Shown: positions 26,538-34,966 of the stretch, piece by piece | Position numbering within the stretch: the first letter of the stretch is position 1 | How the letters are laid out: each line of letters begins with the position of its first letter | DNA from: CBDAPI01 sp965248635 | GTDB lineage: Bacteria; Acidobacteriota; UBA6911; RPQK01; CBDAPI01 | Direction: 5' to 3' | Assembly: GCA_965248635.1 (NCBI GenBank) | Contig: OZ252114.1 | Coordinates: 2,790,001-2,854,000 of the forward strand | DNA length: 64,000 nucleotides | The notes under the pieces: model-generated | What the model was told of the DNA's origin: nothing | Database searches by the model: none | What the model saw: the letters and a program-made list of their open reading frames with translations, nothing else | Position numbers and translations under genes: made by a program

Positions 26538-27884
26538 TCAGGGGCCGTCAAAGTCAAACGACTCCAGGAAAACAGTTGATACCCTGCCCTCCTGAAAGTC
26601 TGGACCGGCGATGATTTTCTTGTGGAGTGCAATGGTGGTCTCGATGCCTTCAATCACGAACATGTCGAGAGCTCGATCCATCCGTCTAATCGCCTCACTT
26701 CGGTCTCCACCCTTCACGATCAGCTTGGCGATCATCGAATCGTAGAAGGGACTCACGGTCATGCCGGCATAGGCCATCGAATCGACGCGAACCCCTGGCC
26801 CGCCGGGGGCGTGGTAGGCGCTGATCCGGCCGGGAGAGGGCTGGAGCGTGCTCGGAGATTCCGCGTTGATCCTGCACTCGATGCTGTGGCCCTCCAGCCG
26901 GACGTCCTCCTGACGAATGGAGAGGGGTTTTCCGGCCGCGATCCGGACCTGCTCTTTGATCAGGTCGATCCCGGTGACCTTTTCGGTCACAGGGTGTTCG
27001 ACCTGGATTCGAGTGTTCATCTCAATGAAGTAGTAGTTGCCCTGATCATCGAACAGGAACTCGACAGTTCCGGCATTGACATACCCGATGGAGGCCACGG
27101 CGCGGCTCACCAGGTTTCCCAGAGATTCGCGCAGTTCGGGCGTCATGAGAGGACTCGGGCACTCCTCGAGGAGCTTCTGATGGCGGCGTTGAATTGAACA
27201 CTCCCTCTCTCCCAGGTGAACGACGTTCCCATTCTGATCGGCCAGCACCTGGAATTCAATGTGGCGGGGGCTGCTCAGGTAGCGCTCCAGGTAGACCTCA
27301 TCCCTGCCAAAGGCGCTTTGCGCCTCTGAGCGGGCGGTCCCGATGGCTTCAACCACCTGGCCAGAGTTCTTTACGATCCTCATTCCCCGGCCACCGCCTC
27401 CTGCAGAGGCCTTCACAATCAGCGGAAAACCAACTGAGTCCGCAGCTTCCAGCATCTCGGCCTGCGATTCGCCCACAACTCCGGTGCCCGGAATGATGGG
27501 CAGCCCTGCCTGCTGGATCACTTCGCGAGCCCTGGCTTTGTCTCCCATCAGGCTGATCGATTCCGAGCTTGGACCAATAAACGTGATGCCGCAGGTCTCA
27601 CAGACTTCTGCAAAGTCGGGATTTTCAGCCAGATAGCCGTAGCCCGGATGGATCGCTTCCACGTCGGTGATTTCGGCGGCACTGATAATACTGGGAACGT
27701 TCAGGTAGCTCTCAGTGCTGGGAGCCGGGCCGATGCACACCGCTTCGTCGGCAAACCGCACGTGCAGCGAGTCCCCGTCCGGCTCGGAGTAGACAGCCAC
27801 GGTGGGGATCCCTAGCTCCTTGCAGGCGCAGATGACGCGAAGAGCGATTTCACCGCGATTCGCTACTAGAATCTTCTTGAACAT
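26538..27884 (-). CDS. accC: Biotin carboxylase subunit of acetyl-CoA carboxylase
   Basis: AccC carboxylates biotin on AccB using ATP and bicarbonate. The 448-residue protein has the canonical start MFKKILVANRGEIALRVICA, the ATP-grasp glycine-rich loop (KASAGGGGRGMRIV), the ERECSIQRRHQKLLEE motif and EMNTRIQVEHPVTE. The chosen ATG lies inside the 3' end of accB (35-bp overlap), an unusually long overlap but consistent with the family N-terminus. A TTG 27 bp upstream is the alternative. Confidence 0.97.
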   Translation of the reverse strand: MFKKILVANRGEIALRVICACKELGIPTVAVYSEPDGDSLHVRFADEAVCIGPAPSTESYLNVPSIISAAEITDVEAIHPGYGYLAENPDFAEVCETCGITFIGPSSESISLMGDKARAREVIQQAGLPIIPGTGVVGESQAEMLEAADSVGFPLIVKASAGGGGRGMRIVKNSGQVVEAIGTARSEAQSAFGRDEVYLERYLSSPRHIEFQVLADQNGNVVHLGERECSIQRRHQKLLEECPSPLMTPELRESLGNLVSRAVASIGYVNAGTVEFLFDDQGNYYFIEMNTRIQVEHPVTEKVTGIDLIKEQVRIAAGKPLSIRQEDVRLEGHSIECRINAESPSTLQPSPGRISAYHAPGGPGVRVDSMAYAGMTVSPFYDSMIAKLIVKGGDRSEAIRRMDRALDMFVIEGIETTIALHKKIIAGPDFQEGRVSTVFLESFDFDGP

Positions 27885-28356
27885 CTGATTGAGAGGAGAG
27901 TCGAATTTCAAGAAGGGCTTCGCCGTACTCTACCGGCTGGCCGTTCTCGACCAGTATCCTGACGACTTCCCCCTCGACATCCGATTCGATCTGGTTGAAG
28001 ATCTTCATTGCTTCGATGATGCAGATCACCTGCCCGGTCTGGACGGGACTGCCTGGCTCTACCAGCGGGTCGGCGTCCGGTTTGTGTGTGAGATAAAAAG
28101 TTCCCACGATGGGAGCCGAGAACACATGAAGCTGTTCAGCTTCCTCCTCAACTTCCTTTTCCGGCTGTACTTCGACACCTTCAACCGGTTCTACTACTGA
28201 GCCGGCTTCCCGAGCCGTGGCCGGCGGCGGCGGCGCGACCGGAGGCGCTGCGCTGGTCGCTTTCTTCACGCGAATTCGCGTGCCCGCCCGTTCCAGCTCG
28301 AACTCTTCGATCTGAGATCGTTCAATCAGCTGTATGAGTTCCTCAATCTCTTTCAT
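27850..28356 (-). CDS. accB: Biotin carboxyl carrier protein
   Basis: The 168-residue protein has an N-terminal helical region (MKEIEELIQLIERSQIEEFE), a Pro/Ala-rich linker (SAAPPVAPPPPATA) with an acidic stretch, and the biotinyl domain (VFSAPIVGTFYL...VICIIEAMKIFNQIES) with the biotinylated Lys in EAMK. A 16-residue Ser/Gln/Glu-rich tail after the biotinyl domain overlaps accC. It follows the peptidase gene as in many genomes. Confidence 0.96.
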   Translation of the reverse strand: MKEIEELIQLIERSQIEEFELERAGTRIRVKKATSAAPPVAPPPPATAREAGSVVEPVEGVEVQPEKEVEEEAEQLHVFSAPIVGTFYLTHKPDADPLVEPGSPVQTGQVICIIEAMKIFNQIESDVEGEVVRILVENGQPVEYGEALLEIRLSSQSDVQEDSSSESR

Positions 28357-28460
28357 CTGCATACACTTTTCCCATTCTCGCGAGAGTCGCCATTGTCTGT
28401 GGTCAAAGAGGATTAGTCAATCTTCTTGTTCGTGGGCAACCGATTGAAAACAGTCTCCGT

Positions 28461-28500
28461 CTTACCCTTGCCTTTGCCTTTGCCTTTGCCCTTGCCCTTA
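28461..28500. repeat. CTTGCC/TTTGCC hexamer tandem repeat
   Basis: Six to seven hexamers (CTTACC CTTGCC TTTGCC x3 CTTGCC) abut the stop codon of the peptidase gene in the spacer before accB. The same unit recurs at 3001-3024 and 29592-29615. Confidence 0.75.
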
Positions 28501-29556
28501 AGAGTCAATCCGCAGCACTTCGCAACCGGATTCCGTCACAATGACAGCGTCCTCCCACCTCACGCCGTACTGCCCCGGAAGATAGATTCCCGGTTCCACC
28601 GTAAAGACCATGCCTGGCTCCAAGAGGACGGAAGAGTCTCTGTGAATCCGGGGCAACTCGTGAATCTGCAGTCCCAGGCCGTGGCCGAGACTGTGTCCAA
28701 AGTGTTCTCCATAGCCGTGCTCGGCGATGTAATCGCGGGCCAGAGCGTCAATTGCGGCAGCGTGGATTCCCGGGCGGACTGCCGAGATGGCTCTCGCTTG
28801 AGCTTCTTTGACGATCCTCAGTTCGTCAGGTTCGTCGGAGCCCTGGCGCAGGCACACCCTGGTGGTGTCGCTGTGGTAACCGCCCACGACAGCTCCAAAG
28901 TCAACCAGCAGCAGGGAGGAATCGTCGATGCGCTCGGGAGTTGGCCGAGCATGAGGCAGTGAAGAACGAACATCACCGGCCACAATGGTTTCAAAAGCGG
29001 GCCCCTCAGCCCCTGCCCTCCGGAGTTGATATTCGAGCAGGCCTGCCAGTTCCAGCTCCGTTCCTTTCCAGACAAAATCTCCAAACGTGTCATGGTAACC
29101 ACTGCTCGCCACCTCGAAGGCCCGACGGATTTTCACCAGTTCATCCTGGCTCTTGACCTGTCGCAGGTGTTCGACCAGCCCAGAGGTTGCGATTAGCCTC
29201 TTCCTGGAGAGCTCCGACTCCAGGGTTTTTACAAGCCCGTAGGTCAGATGATCCCCTTCAAATCCCAGCCGGCCCTTCTGCTTAGGTCCTCCCGAGAGGA
29301 ATTCCACGAGCAACGTATCGGGTATTCGACGTGCTAACTCCACCCGGCAGTTGACTGCCTGTCGGGAGGCCGCTTCAAAGTATCTCGAATCCACCAGAAG
29401 GGTGGTTTCTCCCTCCCAGGTGACGCCAAAGGCGATGCTGGCGTCGAGGTTAAACAGATAGCGAATGTTGGCTCTCCGCGAGCTGAGGAAGCCATCCAGC
29501 TCATTTTCTTCAACTGCTTTCAGAAAGCGGCGGTAGCGCACCTGGAATTTATTCAT
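28498..29556 (-). CDS. M24B metallopeptidase (Xaa-Pro aminopeptidase/prolidase type)
   Basis: The 352-residue cytosolic peptidase has an N-terminal creatinase-like domain and a C-terminal pita-bread fold. Metal ligands are visible: LLVDFGAVVGGYHSDTTR (two Asp), HSLGHGLGLQIHELP (His), FTVEPGIYLPG (Glu) and WEDAVIVTESG (Glu). Such enzymes remove N-terminal residues before proline. It is encoded just before accB-accC, a common order. Start MNKFQVRYRRFLKAVEE. Confidence 0.94.
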   Translation of the reverse strand: MNKFQVRYRRFLKAVEENELDGFLSSRRANIRYLFNLDASIAFGVTWEGETTLLVDSRYFEAASRQAVNCRVELARRIPDTLLVEFLSGGPKQKGRLGFEGDHLTYGLVKTLESELSRKRLIATSGLVEHLRQVKSQDELVKIRRAFEVASSGYHDTFGDFVWKGTELELAGLLEYQLRRAGAEGPAFETIVAGDVRSSLPHARPTPERIDDSSLLLVDFGAVVGGYHSDTTRVCLRQGSDEPDELRIVKEAQARAISAVRPGIHAAAIDALARDYIAEHGYGEHFGHSLGHGLGLQIHELPRIHRDSSVLLEPGMVFTVEPGIYLPGQYGVRWEDAVIVTESGCEVLRIDS

Positions 29557-29571
29557 GTTTAAGCGGACAGT

Positions 29572-30825
29572 TTACTCTGGTACATGTTCTTCTTGCCCTT
29601 GCCCTTGCCCATGCCCCCCCTGCTCGACAACAGGTGGCAGAGTAGACTGTCCCTGCAAGAAGTCGAAGCTCTGGATCTTGGAGGTCAGAAAGAACAGAAT
29701 CTCCCGAGTTTCCCGTTGTTTGGAAGTCTTGCGAAAGGCCGCTCTCAGTATGGGAATGCGTGACAGTCCCGGAACTCGGCTGGAGGATTGCCGGTCTGTC
29801 TCAACCAGTATCCCCCCAATCACCGCTGTTCCACCGTCAGGAACCAGGACCACTGTGTCGGCTTCGCTTGTCAGGATGGTAGGAATGCCGAACACGGTCT
29901 GTGTGAAATCGGGAACATTATTCTCCAGTTTGAGCTTGAGGAGAACGGTTTTCTGACCGCTTATCCGGGGCTTGACCGTCAGGCGCAGAGCGGCTGTCTC
30001 GAAGCGGACCCGGGTCGAGAAGTTGGAATGAACCGGTATGGGGATCTTGGAGCCCTGCGTGATGATCGCCTCCGTATTGTTCTGGGCGCTGACCCGGGGT
30101 TTGGAGAGCATGCGGGCCTTGCCCTGAATCTCACCGGCGCTAAGTACGGCATCCAGCCTGAGGGTGTCAATGAGGCGGCCGCTCATGAAGGAAAGCACTC
30201 CATTGCTTGCCGAACTCGGGTTCTGAAAACGCCCTGTCGCCCGATTTCTAGCCCCGGGAGAGCCGATCTGAAATCCGAACTCGGTACCAATCTCCCTGGC
30301 AAAGCCGGTTGTCACCTCCACAATTCTGGCCTCGATCTCAACCTGGGGATCGGGAACGTCCACCACCGAGAGCATTTTTCCGAGGCGCTCTAGGTTAGCC
30401 TCCAGATCCGTGACAAACAGGGTGTTTGTTCTCTCGTCAACGACCAGTGTTCCCTGCTCAGAGAGAAAGGAACCGCGCTTCTGAATCTGTTCAGACAGAG
30501 TCCTTGCGTTGGCATAGTTGAGCTGCCGTACCAGAGTTCGTCCGGGTGCCGCTTGTTTTCTGGTTTCACTCTCCGGTCGGTCCGCTTCCTCCTCTTTTTG
30601 GGCGGTCTGGTGAGTCATGATTCGGATGAGCTCGCCGCCCTCGGTTTTGGCCAGCCGGTGGCTCTCCAGCACGGTTTCCAGGATCCGAGTGGCCGCTAAC
30701 CTGGTGACGTCCAGGGTGAGGGCCCCTTTCACATCGGGATCGACCACGATGTTCAGATCCGACAGTTGTGCCAGCAGGCGAAAAAAGTCGGAGAGTGAAG
30801 CCCGTGACAATCTTATGGAAATCAA
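29572..30825 (-). CDS. pilQ: Type IV pilus secretin PilQ (N-terminus apparently lost by frameshift)
   Basis: Reading from a TTG at 30825 gives 417 residues: an STN domain (LSDFFRLLAQLSDLNIVVDPDVKG), an N1-type domain (VRQLNYANARTLSEQI) and the secretin domain (ARMLSKPRVSAQNN, VVLVPDGGTAVIGGILVE, FLTSKI). Secretins need a signal peptide and none is encoded here. The frame is open upstream but has no ATG or GTG before an in-frame stop. One extra C in the eight-base tract at 30855-30862 would join it to the upstream signal-peptide-bearing frame. The C-terminal GHGQGQGQ is encoded by the hexamer repeat. It forms the outer-membrane pore of the pilus machine. Confidence 0.88.
   Translation of the reverse strand: MISIRLSRASLSDFFRLLAQLSDLNIVVDPDVKGALTLDVTRLAATRILETVLESHRLAKTEGGELIRIMTHQTAQKEEEADRPESETRKQAAPGRTLVRQLNYANARTLSEQIQKRGSFLSEQGTLVVDERTNTLFVTDLEANLERLGKMLSVVDVPDPQVEIEARIVEVTTGFAREIGTEFGFQIGSPGARNRATGRFQNPSSASNGVLSFMSGRLIDTLRLDAVLSAGEIQGKARMLSKPRVSAQNNTEAIITQGSKIPIPVHSNFSTRVRFETAALRLTVKPRISGQKTVLLKLKLENNVPDFTQTVFGIPTILTSEADTVVLVPDGGTAVIGGILVETDRQSSSRVPGLSRIPILRAAFRKTSKQRETREILFFLTSKIQSFDFLQGQSTLPPVVEQGGHGQGQGQEEHVPE
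29592..29615. repeat. CTTGCC hexamer repeat inside the pilQ 3' end
   Basis: Four tandem hexamers (CTTGCC x3, CATGCC) on the plus strand encode the GHGQGQGQ stretch near the C-terminus of the secretin on the minus strand. Confidence 0.7.
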
Positions 30826-30851
30826 GTCGTCCGGTTCGTCTTGCCCGCGTT

Positions 30852-31184
30852 TCAGGGGGGGGCGATCAACCCGGGATCTGGAAGAATGTAGGTCATTCCA
30901 TTTTTCCCGTCTACGAGAAGGAGGCGGAGATGTCCCCGTGCACCCGTTCCTCGAACCCTGGTTTCAGGAATCTGGGCCCGATGGCTCTCCAGTCTGTCGA
31001 CGTTTGCAGTTGGCGAAAGGCCCTGCTGTTTTTCCACCCGCGCGGGAGAAAAGGGGTCAACAGGGGGATCTTGTCCAAAGACCGTCCCGCTGACCTGCAC
31101 GATCAACAGCAGGATCCGGGTTTTTTCTCCGACTCGCAAAGGGCGTGCATTGCGGCGCCCGCTTGACCCCCCGGTTCGGCTCAT
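30852..31184 (-). CDS. Small secreted PilP-like protein, possibly the true N-terminus of PilQ
   Basis: This 110-residue frame has a signal-like segment (TRILLLIVQVSGTVFGQ) followed by DPPVDPFSP, which resembles the PilP 'DPF' region, then a beta-rich stretch ending TYILPDPGLIAPP. The stop codon falls directly after the eight-C tract. With nine C residues the frame would continue into LKRGQDEPDDLISIRLSRAS, the start of the secretin. So it is either a short PilP or the first quarter of a PilP-PilQ polypeptide. The start overlaps the pilO stop (ATGA). Confidence 0.6.
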   Translation of the reverse strand: MSRTGGSSGRRNARPLRVGEKTRILLLIVQVSGTVFGQDPPVDPFSPARVEKQQGLSPTANVDRLESHRAQIPETRVRGTGARGHLRLLLVDGKNGMTYILPDPGLIAPP

Positions 31185-31762
31185 CGGATATCGTCCTCCC
31201 TGGTAGGGGCAGCCAGATGAAGAGATAGCCGTAGCTGGCGCGGAGACTTGCTCCGGGCTGAGGCCGGGCTCATCGTCAGACTCCGGATGTGGATGATCCG
31301 CTCGGAACTGCTCATCTCTCGGAGAAAGACCAGCAGCGGCTGAAAGGAAGCTTTGAGATCACATTTCCAGTACCTGAGGGAACCCGATCCACTTTCCTTG
31401 GAAGCTGCGGAGAAAGTCTCGATGCGTACCTTGGCGGAGCGGGCGATTCGGTCTATGTGCGGCAGCAGAGATCCGCCCCCTTTCGCGACCCACAGCATCC
31501 GACTCAGGGTGCGCAGTTCGCGCTCCAGAGCAGGCAACCTTTGTTCGAGTTCTCGGAGGCGGGCCTCTTCGTCATGGATTCCGGCCAGGCCGGATTGAGC
31601 TTTCTCGATCTTCTGTTGCAGGCGCACGGATTTCTGTTTCACGGAAGAGACATAACCGAACCACAACCACAGAGAGGCCAGGACAGAGATCGTGATCGGC
31701 AACCGCAGCCGGCCTCGCGTCGCCTTGTGTGAAGCTGAGGGAACGGGTTCACGGATTCTCAT
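31181..31762 (-). CDS. pilO: Type IV pilus alignment protein PilO
   Basis: The 193-residue protein has a short basic N-terminus, one inner-membrane helix (LPITISVLASLWLWFGYVSS), a coiled coil (about residues 45-90) and a C-terminal ferredoxin-like region (YWKCDLKASFQPLLVFLREMSSSERIIHIRSLTM). This is the PilO architecture, which pairs with PilN to link the inner-membrane platform to PilP/PilQ. It overlaps pilN upstream by 14 bp and the PilP-like gene downstream by 4 bp. Sequence conservation in this family is weak; context carries much of the call. Confidence 0.8.
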   Translation of the reverse strand: MRIREPVPSASHKATRGRLRLPITISVLASLWLWFGYVSSVKQKSVRLQQKIEKAQSGLAGIHDEEARLRELEQRLPALERELRTLSRMLWVAKGGGSLLPHIDRIARSAKVRIETFSAASKESGSGSLRYWKCDLKASFQPLLVFLREMSSSERIIHIRSLTMSPASARSKSPRQLRLSLHLAAPTREDDIR

Positions 31763-32381
31763 TGGGTTCCAACAGAGCCTTCATTTCGAACTCCCAGAGT
31801 CCTGTCTCCTGGTCCTGCGAACGGCTCCGGAGCTGCACCTGTTTGAGAAGTGGGGATCGCTGGAGGGATGCAATGAGAGTTCCGACCGGGGCTGCCTGAA
31901 GAGACTGTCCTCGGATCAGGAGTCCTGACGGGTCCAGGTGGACTCGGGTCAGCCACAGACCTCGAGTTCTCGAGGTGCTCCGCCCGATAGTCTCCAGCAA
32001 GTGAGCGGCCAGCGGTCGGCGCTGATCCAGGTTCCGGATGGTTTCGGCAGCGGCCTGTAGATCTCGCTCTCGCTCCTGCAGAGCCCGTAGGCGCTGCCCA
32101 ATTCCCCGGCCCATACCCAGTTGACGATCCACTACCGTCAGTTGCTCCTGTTGGCGGCCAGTCTCCCGGGAGGCTCTCAAACCCCACACCACCAGAAGCA
32201 ACGGGGGCAAGGCGACAGAAAGAGCAACCCTGAGGGGGAGCCGAGAGCTAGCTGAAGGAAGTTCGCCCAAACCGTTGGCAGCTCCCGCTCCTGAATCCGA
32301 GCCGGGGCGAATCATGACGATGTCGCCGTGCTGAAACTCCTTTTTCCCCATGCTCTTCACCCGGGCCCGCACTCTGCTCAC
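31749..32381 (-). CDS. pilN: Type IV pilus assembly protein PilN
   Basis: The product is up to 210 residues: an N-terminal cytosolic tail, one membrane helix (LRVALSVALPPLLLVVWGL), a coiled coil (about 80-125) and a fimbrial-assembly C-terminal domain (LLETIGRSTSRTRGLWLTRVHLDPSGLLIRGQS). In other systems the cytosolic PilN peptide binds PilM, but no pilM precedes it here. The start is uncertain, with an ATG at 32351 and another at 32315 downstream of this GTG. It heads the pilN-O-P/Q operon, divergent from rplM. Confidence 0.8.
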   Translation of the reverse strand: MSRVRARVKSMGKKEFQHGDIVMIRPGSDSGAGAANGLGELPSASSRLPLRVALSVALPPLLLVVWGLRASRETGRQQEQLTVVDRQLGMGRGIGQRLRALQERERDLQAAAETIRNLDQRRPLAAHLLETIGRSTSRTRGLWLTRVHLDPSGLLIRGQSLQAAPVGTLIASLQRSPLLKQVQLRSRSQDQETGLWEFEMKALLEPNENP

Positions 32382-32525
32382 GCACGCTCTTTTTGAGGGG
32401 GCCGCAGCTTGCCCGATTCCCGGGTTGGCGGCCCGATCCTGCTATCTCAATGAACGCCACAGGGAGGAAAAGTGCGAGCCTGAGAGGCCTCGTTTTGCAG
32501 GGCGATTGAGCCACTCGCCTTTGCC

Positions 32526-32555
32526 TTGACACCGGAGGAGGGGCTCCTGTACATT
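32526..32555 (+). promoter_or_regulatory. Promoter for rplM-rpsI-rpsB operon
   Basis: A perfect TTGACA (32526-32531), 18-bp spacer and TACATT (32550-32555) lie 34 bp upstream of the rplM ATG. This is the best sigma-70-type promoter on the plus strand of this region. Confidence 0.55.
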
Positions 32556-32589
32556 TGGCGTTTGCTTTTTCTCGCTGGAAGGACGAGGA

Positions 32590-33018
32590 ATGAAGACATT
32601 TGTACCGAAGCTGAAAGACATAACGCAAGACTGGCATCTCGTGGACGCTGAGGGACTGGTCCTGGGGCGCCTCGCGTCGCGGATTGCGTCCATCTTGATG
32701 GGCAAGGGAAAACCGATCTACACGGATTTTCTCGACTGTGGAGATTTCGTCATCGTAGTGAATGCCGAAAAGGTCCGGCTGACGGGAACCAAGCTCTCGG
32801 ACAAAATCTATTATCGGCACAGCGGGTATCCGGGTGGCTTGAAACAGATGACCGCTGCTGAAGTCTTGGAGAAACATCCGGACCGCTTGATTCGGTCTGC
32901 AGTCAAAGGGATGCTTCCCAGGAACAAGCTGGGCCGGAAGATGCTCTCGAAACTGAAGGTATACGCAGGCGGCGACCATCCTCATCAGGCCCAGCAACCC
33001 AGGACACTGTCACTATGA
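32590..33018 (+). CDS. rplM: Ribosomal protein uL13
   Basis: This 142-residue 50S protein has the family core WHLVDAEGLVLGRLASRIA, DCGDFVIVVNAEKVRLTG and RSAVKGMLPRNKLGRKMLSKLKVYAG. The C-terminus overlaps the rpsI start (ATGA). The rplM-rpsI pairing is universal in bacteria. Confidence 0.99.
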   Translation: MKTFVPKLKDITQDWHLVDAEGLVLGRLASRIASILMGKGKPIYTDFLDCGDFVIVVNAEKVRLTGTKLSDKIYYRHSGYPGGLKQMTAAEVLEKHPDRLIRSAVKGMLPRNKLGRKMLSKLKVYAGGDHPHQAQQPRTLSL

Positions 33019-33416
33019 ACACAATCGAAAAAGTTCAATACTGCGGAACCGGCAAGCGAAAGACAGCGACTGCCCGAGTATTTCTGATGCCGGGAACCGG
33101 GCAGTTTGTTGTGAATCGCGCCGACTATCAGGAGTATTTCACGAGCCAGACGCAGCAGAAGATCATCGCGGAAGCTCTCCAGGAGACTGGACTCTCCGAG
33201 AAATTCGATGTTTATGTGAACGTAAAGGGCGGCGGAACGACCGGGCAGGCGGGGGCAATTCGAATGGGCCTGGCGCGGGCGCTGCTGGATTTTGATCTGG
33301 AACTTCGACCCCAGCTGAAGAAAGCTGGCTTTCTCAGAAGGGATCCTCGAATGAAGGAACGGAAGAAGCCCGGTCAGCCTGGGGCCAGGAAGCGGTTTCA
33401 ATTCTCTAAGCGGTAG
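33015..33416 (+). CDS. rpsI: Ribosomal protein uS9
   Basis: This 133-residue 30S protein has QYCGTGKRKTATARVFLMPG at the N-terminus, the GGGTTGQAGAIRMGLARALL segment and the conserved C-terminal tail ending in SKR that reaches the P-site tRNA. Gene order rplM-rpsI-rpsB is as expected. Confidence 0.99.
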   Translation: MNTIEKVQYCGTGKRKTATARVFLMPGTGQFVVNRADYQEYFTSQTQQKIIAEALQETGLSEKFDVYVNVKGGGTTGQAGAIRMGLARALLDFDLELRPQLKKAGFLRRDPRMKERKKPGQPGARKRFQFSKR

Positions 33417-33430
33417 ATTCGGAGGACTTC

Positions 33431-34786
33431 TTGGCAGCGATTTCCATAAAGCAACTTCTGGAAGCTGGTGTTCATTTCGGGCATCAGACGCACCGCTGGA
33501 ACCCCAAGATGCGCGATTACATTTTTGGGGAGCGAAACGGCATCTACATCATCGACCTGCAAAAGACGCTGGGGCTTTTCAAGGAGGCAGTCCAATTTGT
33601 CTCCGATGTCTCAGCCAGCGGCCGATCCATCCTCTTTGTAGGAACCAAGCGACAGGCCCAGGAAACGGTTGAGGAGGAAGCCACTCGGTGTGGAATGTTC
33701 TTCGTGACGAATCGCTGGCTGGGTGGCCTTCTGACCAACTTTGCGACCATCACCAACAGCCTCAAGCGCTACGAAGAGCTGGAAACGATGAAGACCGACG
33801 GTTTTTATCAGAAGGTGTCCAAGAAGGAAGCGGCACGTCTGGAACGAGAGCGAAAGAAGCTGGAGAAGAACCTCCGCGGTATCCGCGAGATGAACGGGTT
33901 GCCGGCTGCCCTGTTTGTAGTCGATACAGAAAAGGAATCGATCGCAGTCAAAGAGGCTGGCCGACTGGGGATCCCAGTGGTCGCGCTGGTGGATACGAAT
34001 TGCGACCCTACGCCCATTGATTACGTCATACCCGCCAACGATGACGCGCAGCGCTCAGTCCGCCTGATCACCTCAACGATCGCCGAGGCGATTCGGGCCG
34101 GCCGTTCCGTGTATGAGGCGCAGGTGGCCGCGGAAGTACAAGCATCAGAAGAGCGAGCCGCCCGAGAGGCAGCGGCCCGAGAGGCCGCACGGAAAGCCAA
34201 GGAAGAAGCTGCGGCCGCTGCGCTTGCAGGGAGTGAGGTGAAGAAGGCCGCTCCCGAAGTGGTTGAACCTCCTGCTGAGGCTGCGAAGGCCACCGCTGCC
34301 CAAGCAGCTCCCGAAGCAAAGGCAGCTCCTAAAGCTAAGGCAGCTCCTAAAGCTAAGGCAGCTCCTAAAGCTAAGGCAGCTCCTAAAGCTAAGGCAGAGC
34401 CGCCAGCTGAGGAGGCTGCATCTGGGGAGGCATCCGCCATGGAGGAAGCAGCCGTTTCCGAGCCGGACACTGATGCTCCAGAAGAATCCGTGACTGAAGA
34501 AAGCCCCTCTGAAAGGGGGGAGTCGGTAGAGGTGAAGACAGCCCAAGCGGAAAAGGTTTCCGAGGCAGAAACTGTGGAAGCTAAGGAAGAGCCTGTAGAG
34601 GCTCCCGCCCAAGCTGAGGAACTGCCCGTCCAGGAAGCATCGCCTGCGAAGAAGCGCCCAGCCAGGCAGAAGCCAGTCAAGGCGAAGAAGCCGGAGGCTC
34701 AGAAAGCTGCAGAAGGAGCGGAAGATCCCGCAGAATCGACTGAAGCGGTGGCCGAGACGGCCTCAGAAGTCTCGACGCAGAGCTAA
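33431..34786 (+). CDS. rpsB: Ribosomal protein uS2 with long low-complexity C-terminal extension
   Basis: The first roughly 230 residues are a normal S2 (LLEAGVHFGHQTHRWNPKM, FVGTKRQAQETVEEEA, NRWLGGLLTNF, VALVDTNCDPTPIDYVIP). About 210 further residues are Ala/Lys/Pro/Glu-rich with alternating basic and acidic blocks, including four tandem AAPKAK units. The total of 451 residues is nearly twice the bacterial norm. The start is TTG after GGAGGAC. The TAA stop lies inside the CTAAG target duplication of the downstream element, so that element inserted exactly at the gene's end. Confidence 0.97.
   Translation: MAAISIKQLLEAGVHFGHQTHRWNPKMRDYIFGERNGIYIIDLQKTLGLFKEAVQFVSDVSASGRSILFVGTKRQAQETVEEEATRCGMFFVTNRWLGGLLTNFATITNSLKRYEELETMKTDGFYQKVSKKEAARLERERKKLEKNLRGIREMNGLPAALFVVDTEKESIAVKEAGRLGIPVVALVDTNCDPTPIDYVIPANDDAQRSVRLITSTIAEAIRAGRSVYEAQVAAEVQASEERAAREAAAREAARKAKEEAAAAALAGSEVKKAAPEVVEPPAEAAKATAAQAAPEAKAAPKAKAAPKAKAAPKAKAAPKAKAEPPAEEAASGEASAMEEAAVSEPDTDAPEESVTEESPSERGESVEVKTAQAEKVSEAETVEAKEEPVEAPAQAEELPVQEASPAKKRPARQKPVKAKKPEAQKAAEGAEDPAESTEAVAETASEVSTQS
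34322..34393 (+). repeat. 18-bp tandem repeat (4 copies) inside rpsB
   Basis: Four apparently identical copies of gcagctcctaaagctaag encode AAPKAK x4. Identity at synonymous sites implies recent expansion by slippage or unequal exchange. Confidence 0.95.
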
Positions 34787-34787
34787 G

Positions 34788-34966
34788 GTCTCGCGCAGAA
34801 ATAACTTGGTAGAATTGGCGCTTAGATTTGCATCAGATTTGGCCGCGAACGATTGAGCGAAACCGCAGGCGTAGCCGGGTCTACGTTGAGGATTTCGCGA
34901 TTGAGGAGCGGCCGAAGATGGTGTGAAGATGAGATGCCAAAATGCCAAGTTATTTCTGCGCGAGCT
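34788..34966. repeat. MITE-like element, family 3, with 5-bp target duplication
   Basis: A 179-bp non-coding insert is bounded by 20-bp perfect terminal inverted repeats (CTCGCGCAGAAATAACTTGG, two bases in from each end). It is flanked by the direct repeat CTAAG at 34783-34787 and 34967-34971. The left CTAAG contains the rpsB stop codon. The interior has the hairpin CGTAG-N6-CTACG within the core shared with the other elements. No coding capacity. Confidence 0.85.

Noticed and set aside
34021..34680. Long Ala/Ser-rich minus-strand frame across the rpsB tail
   Set aside because: It is the complement of the Ala/Lys/Pro/Glu codon repeats; no ribosome binding site or family features, and S2 clearly uses the plus strand.
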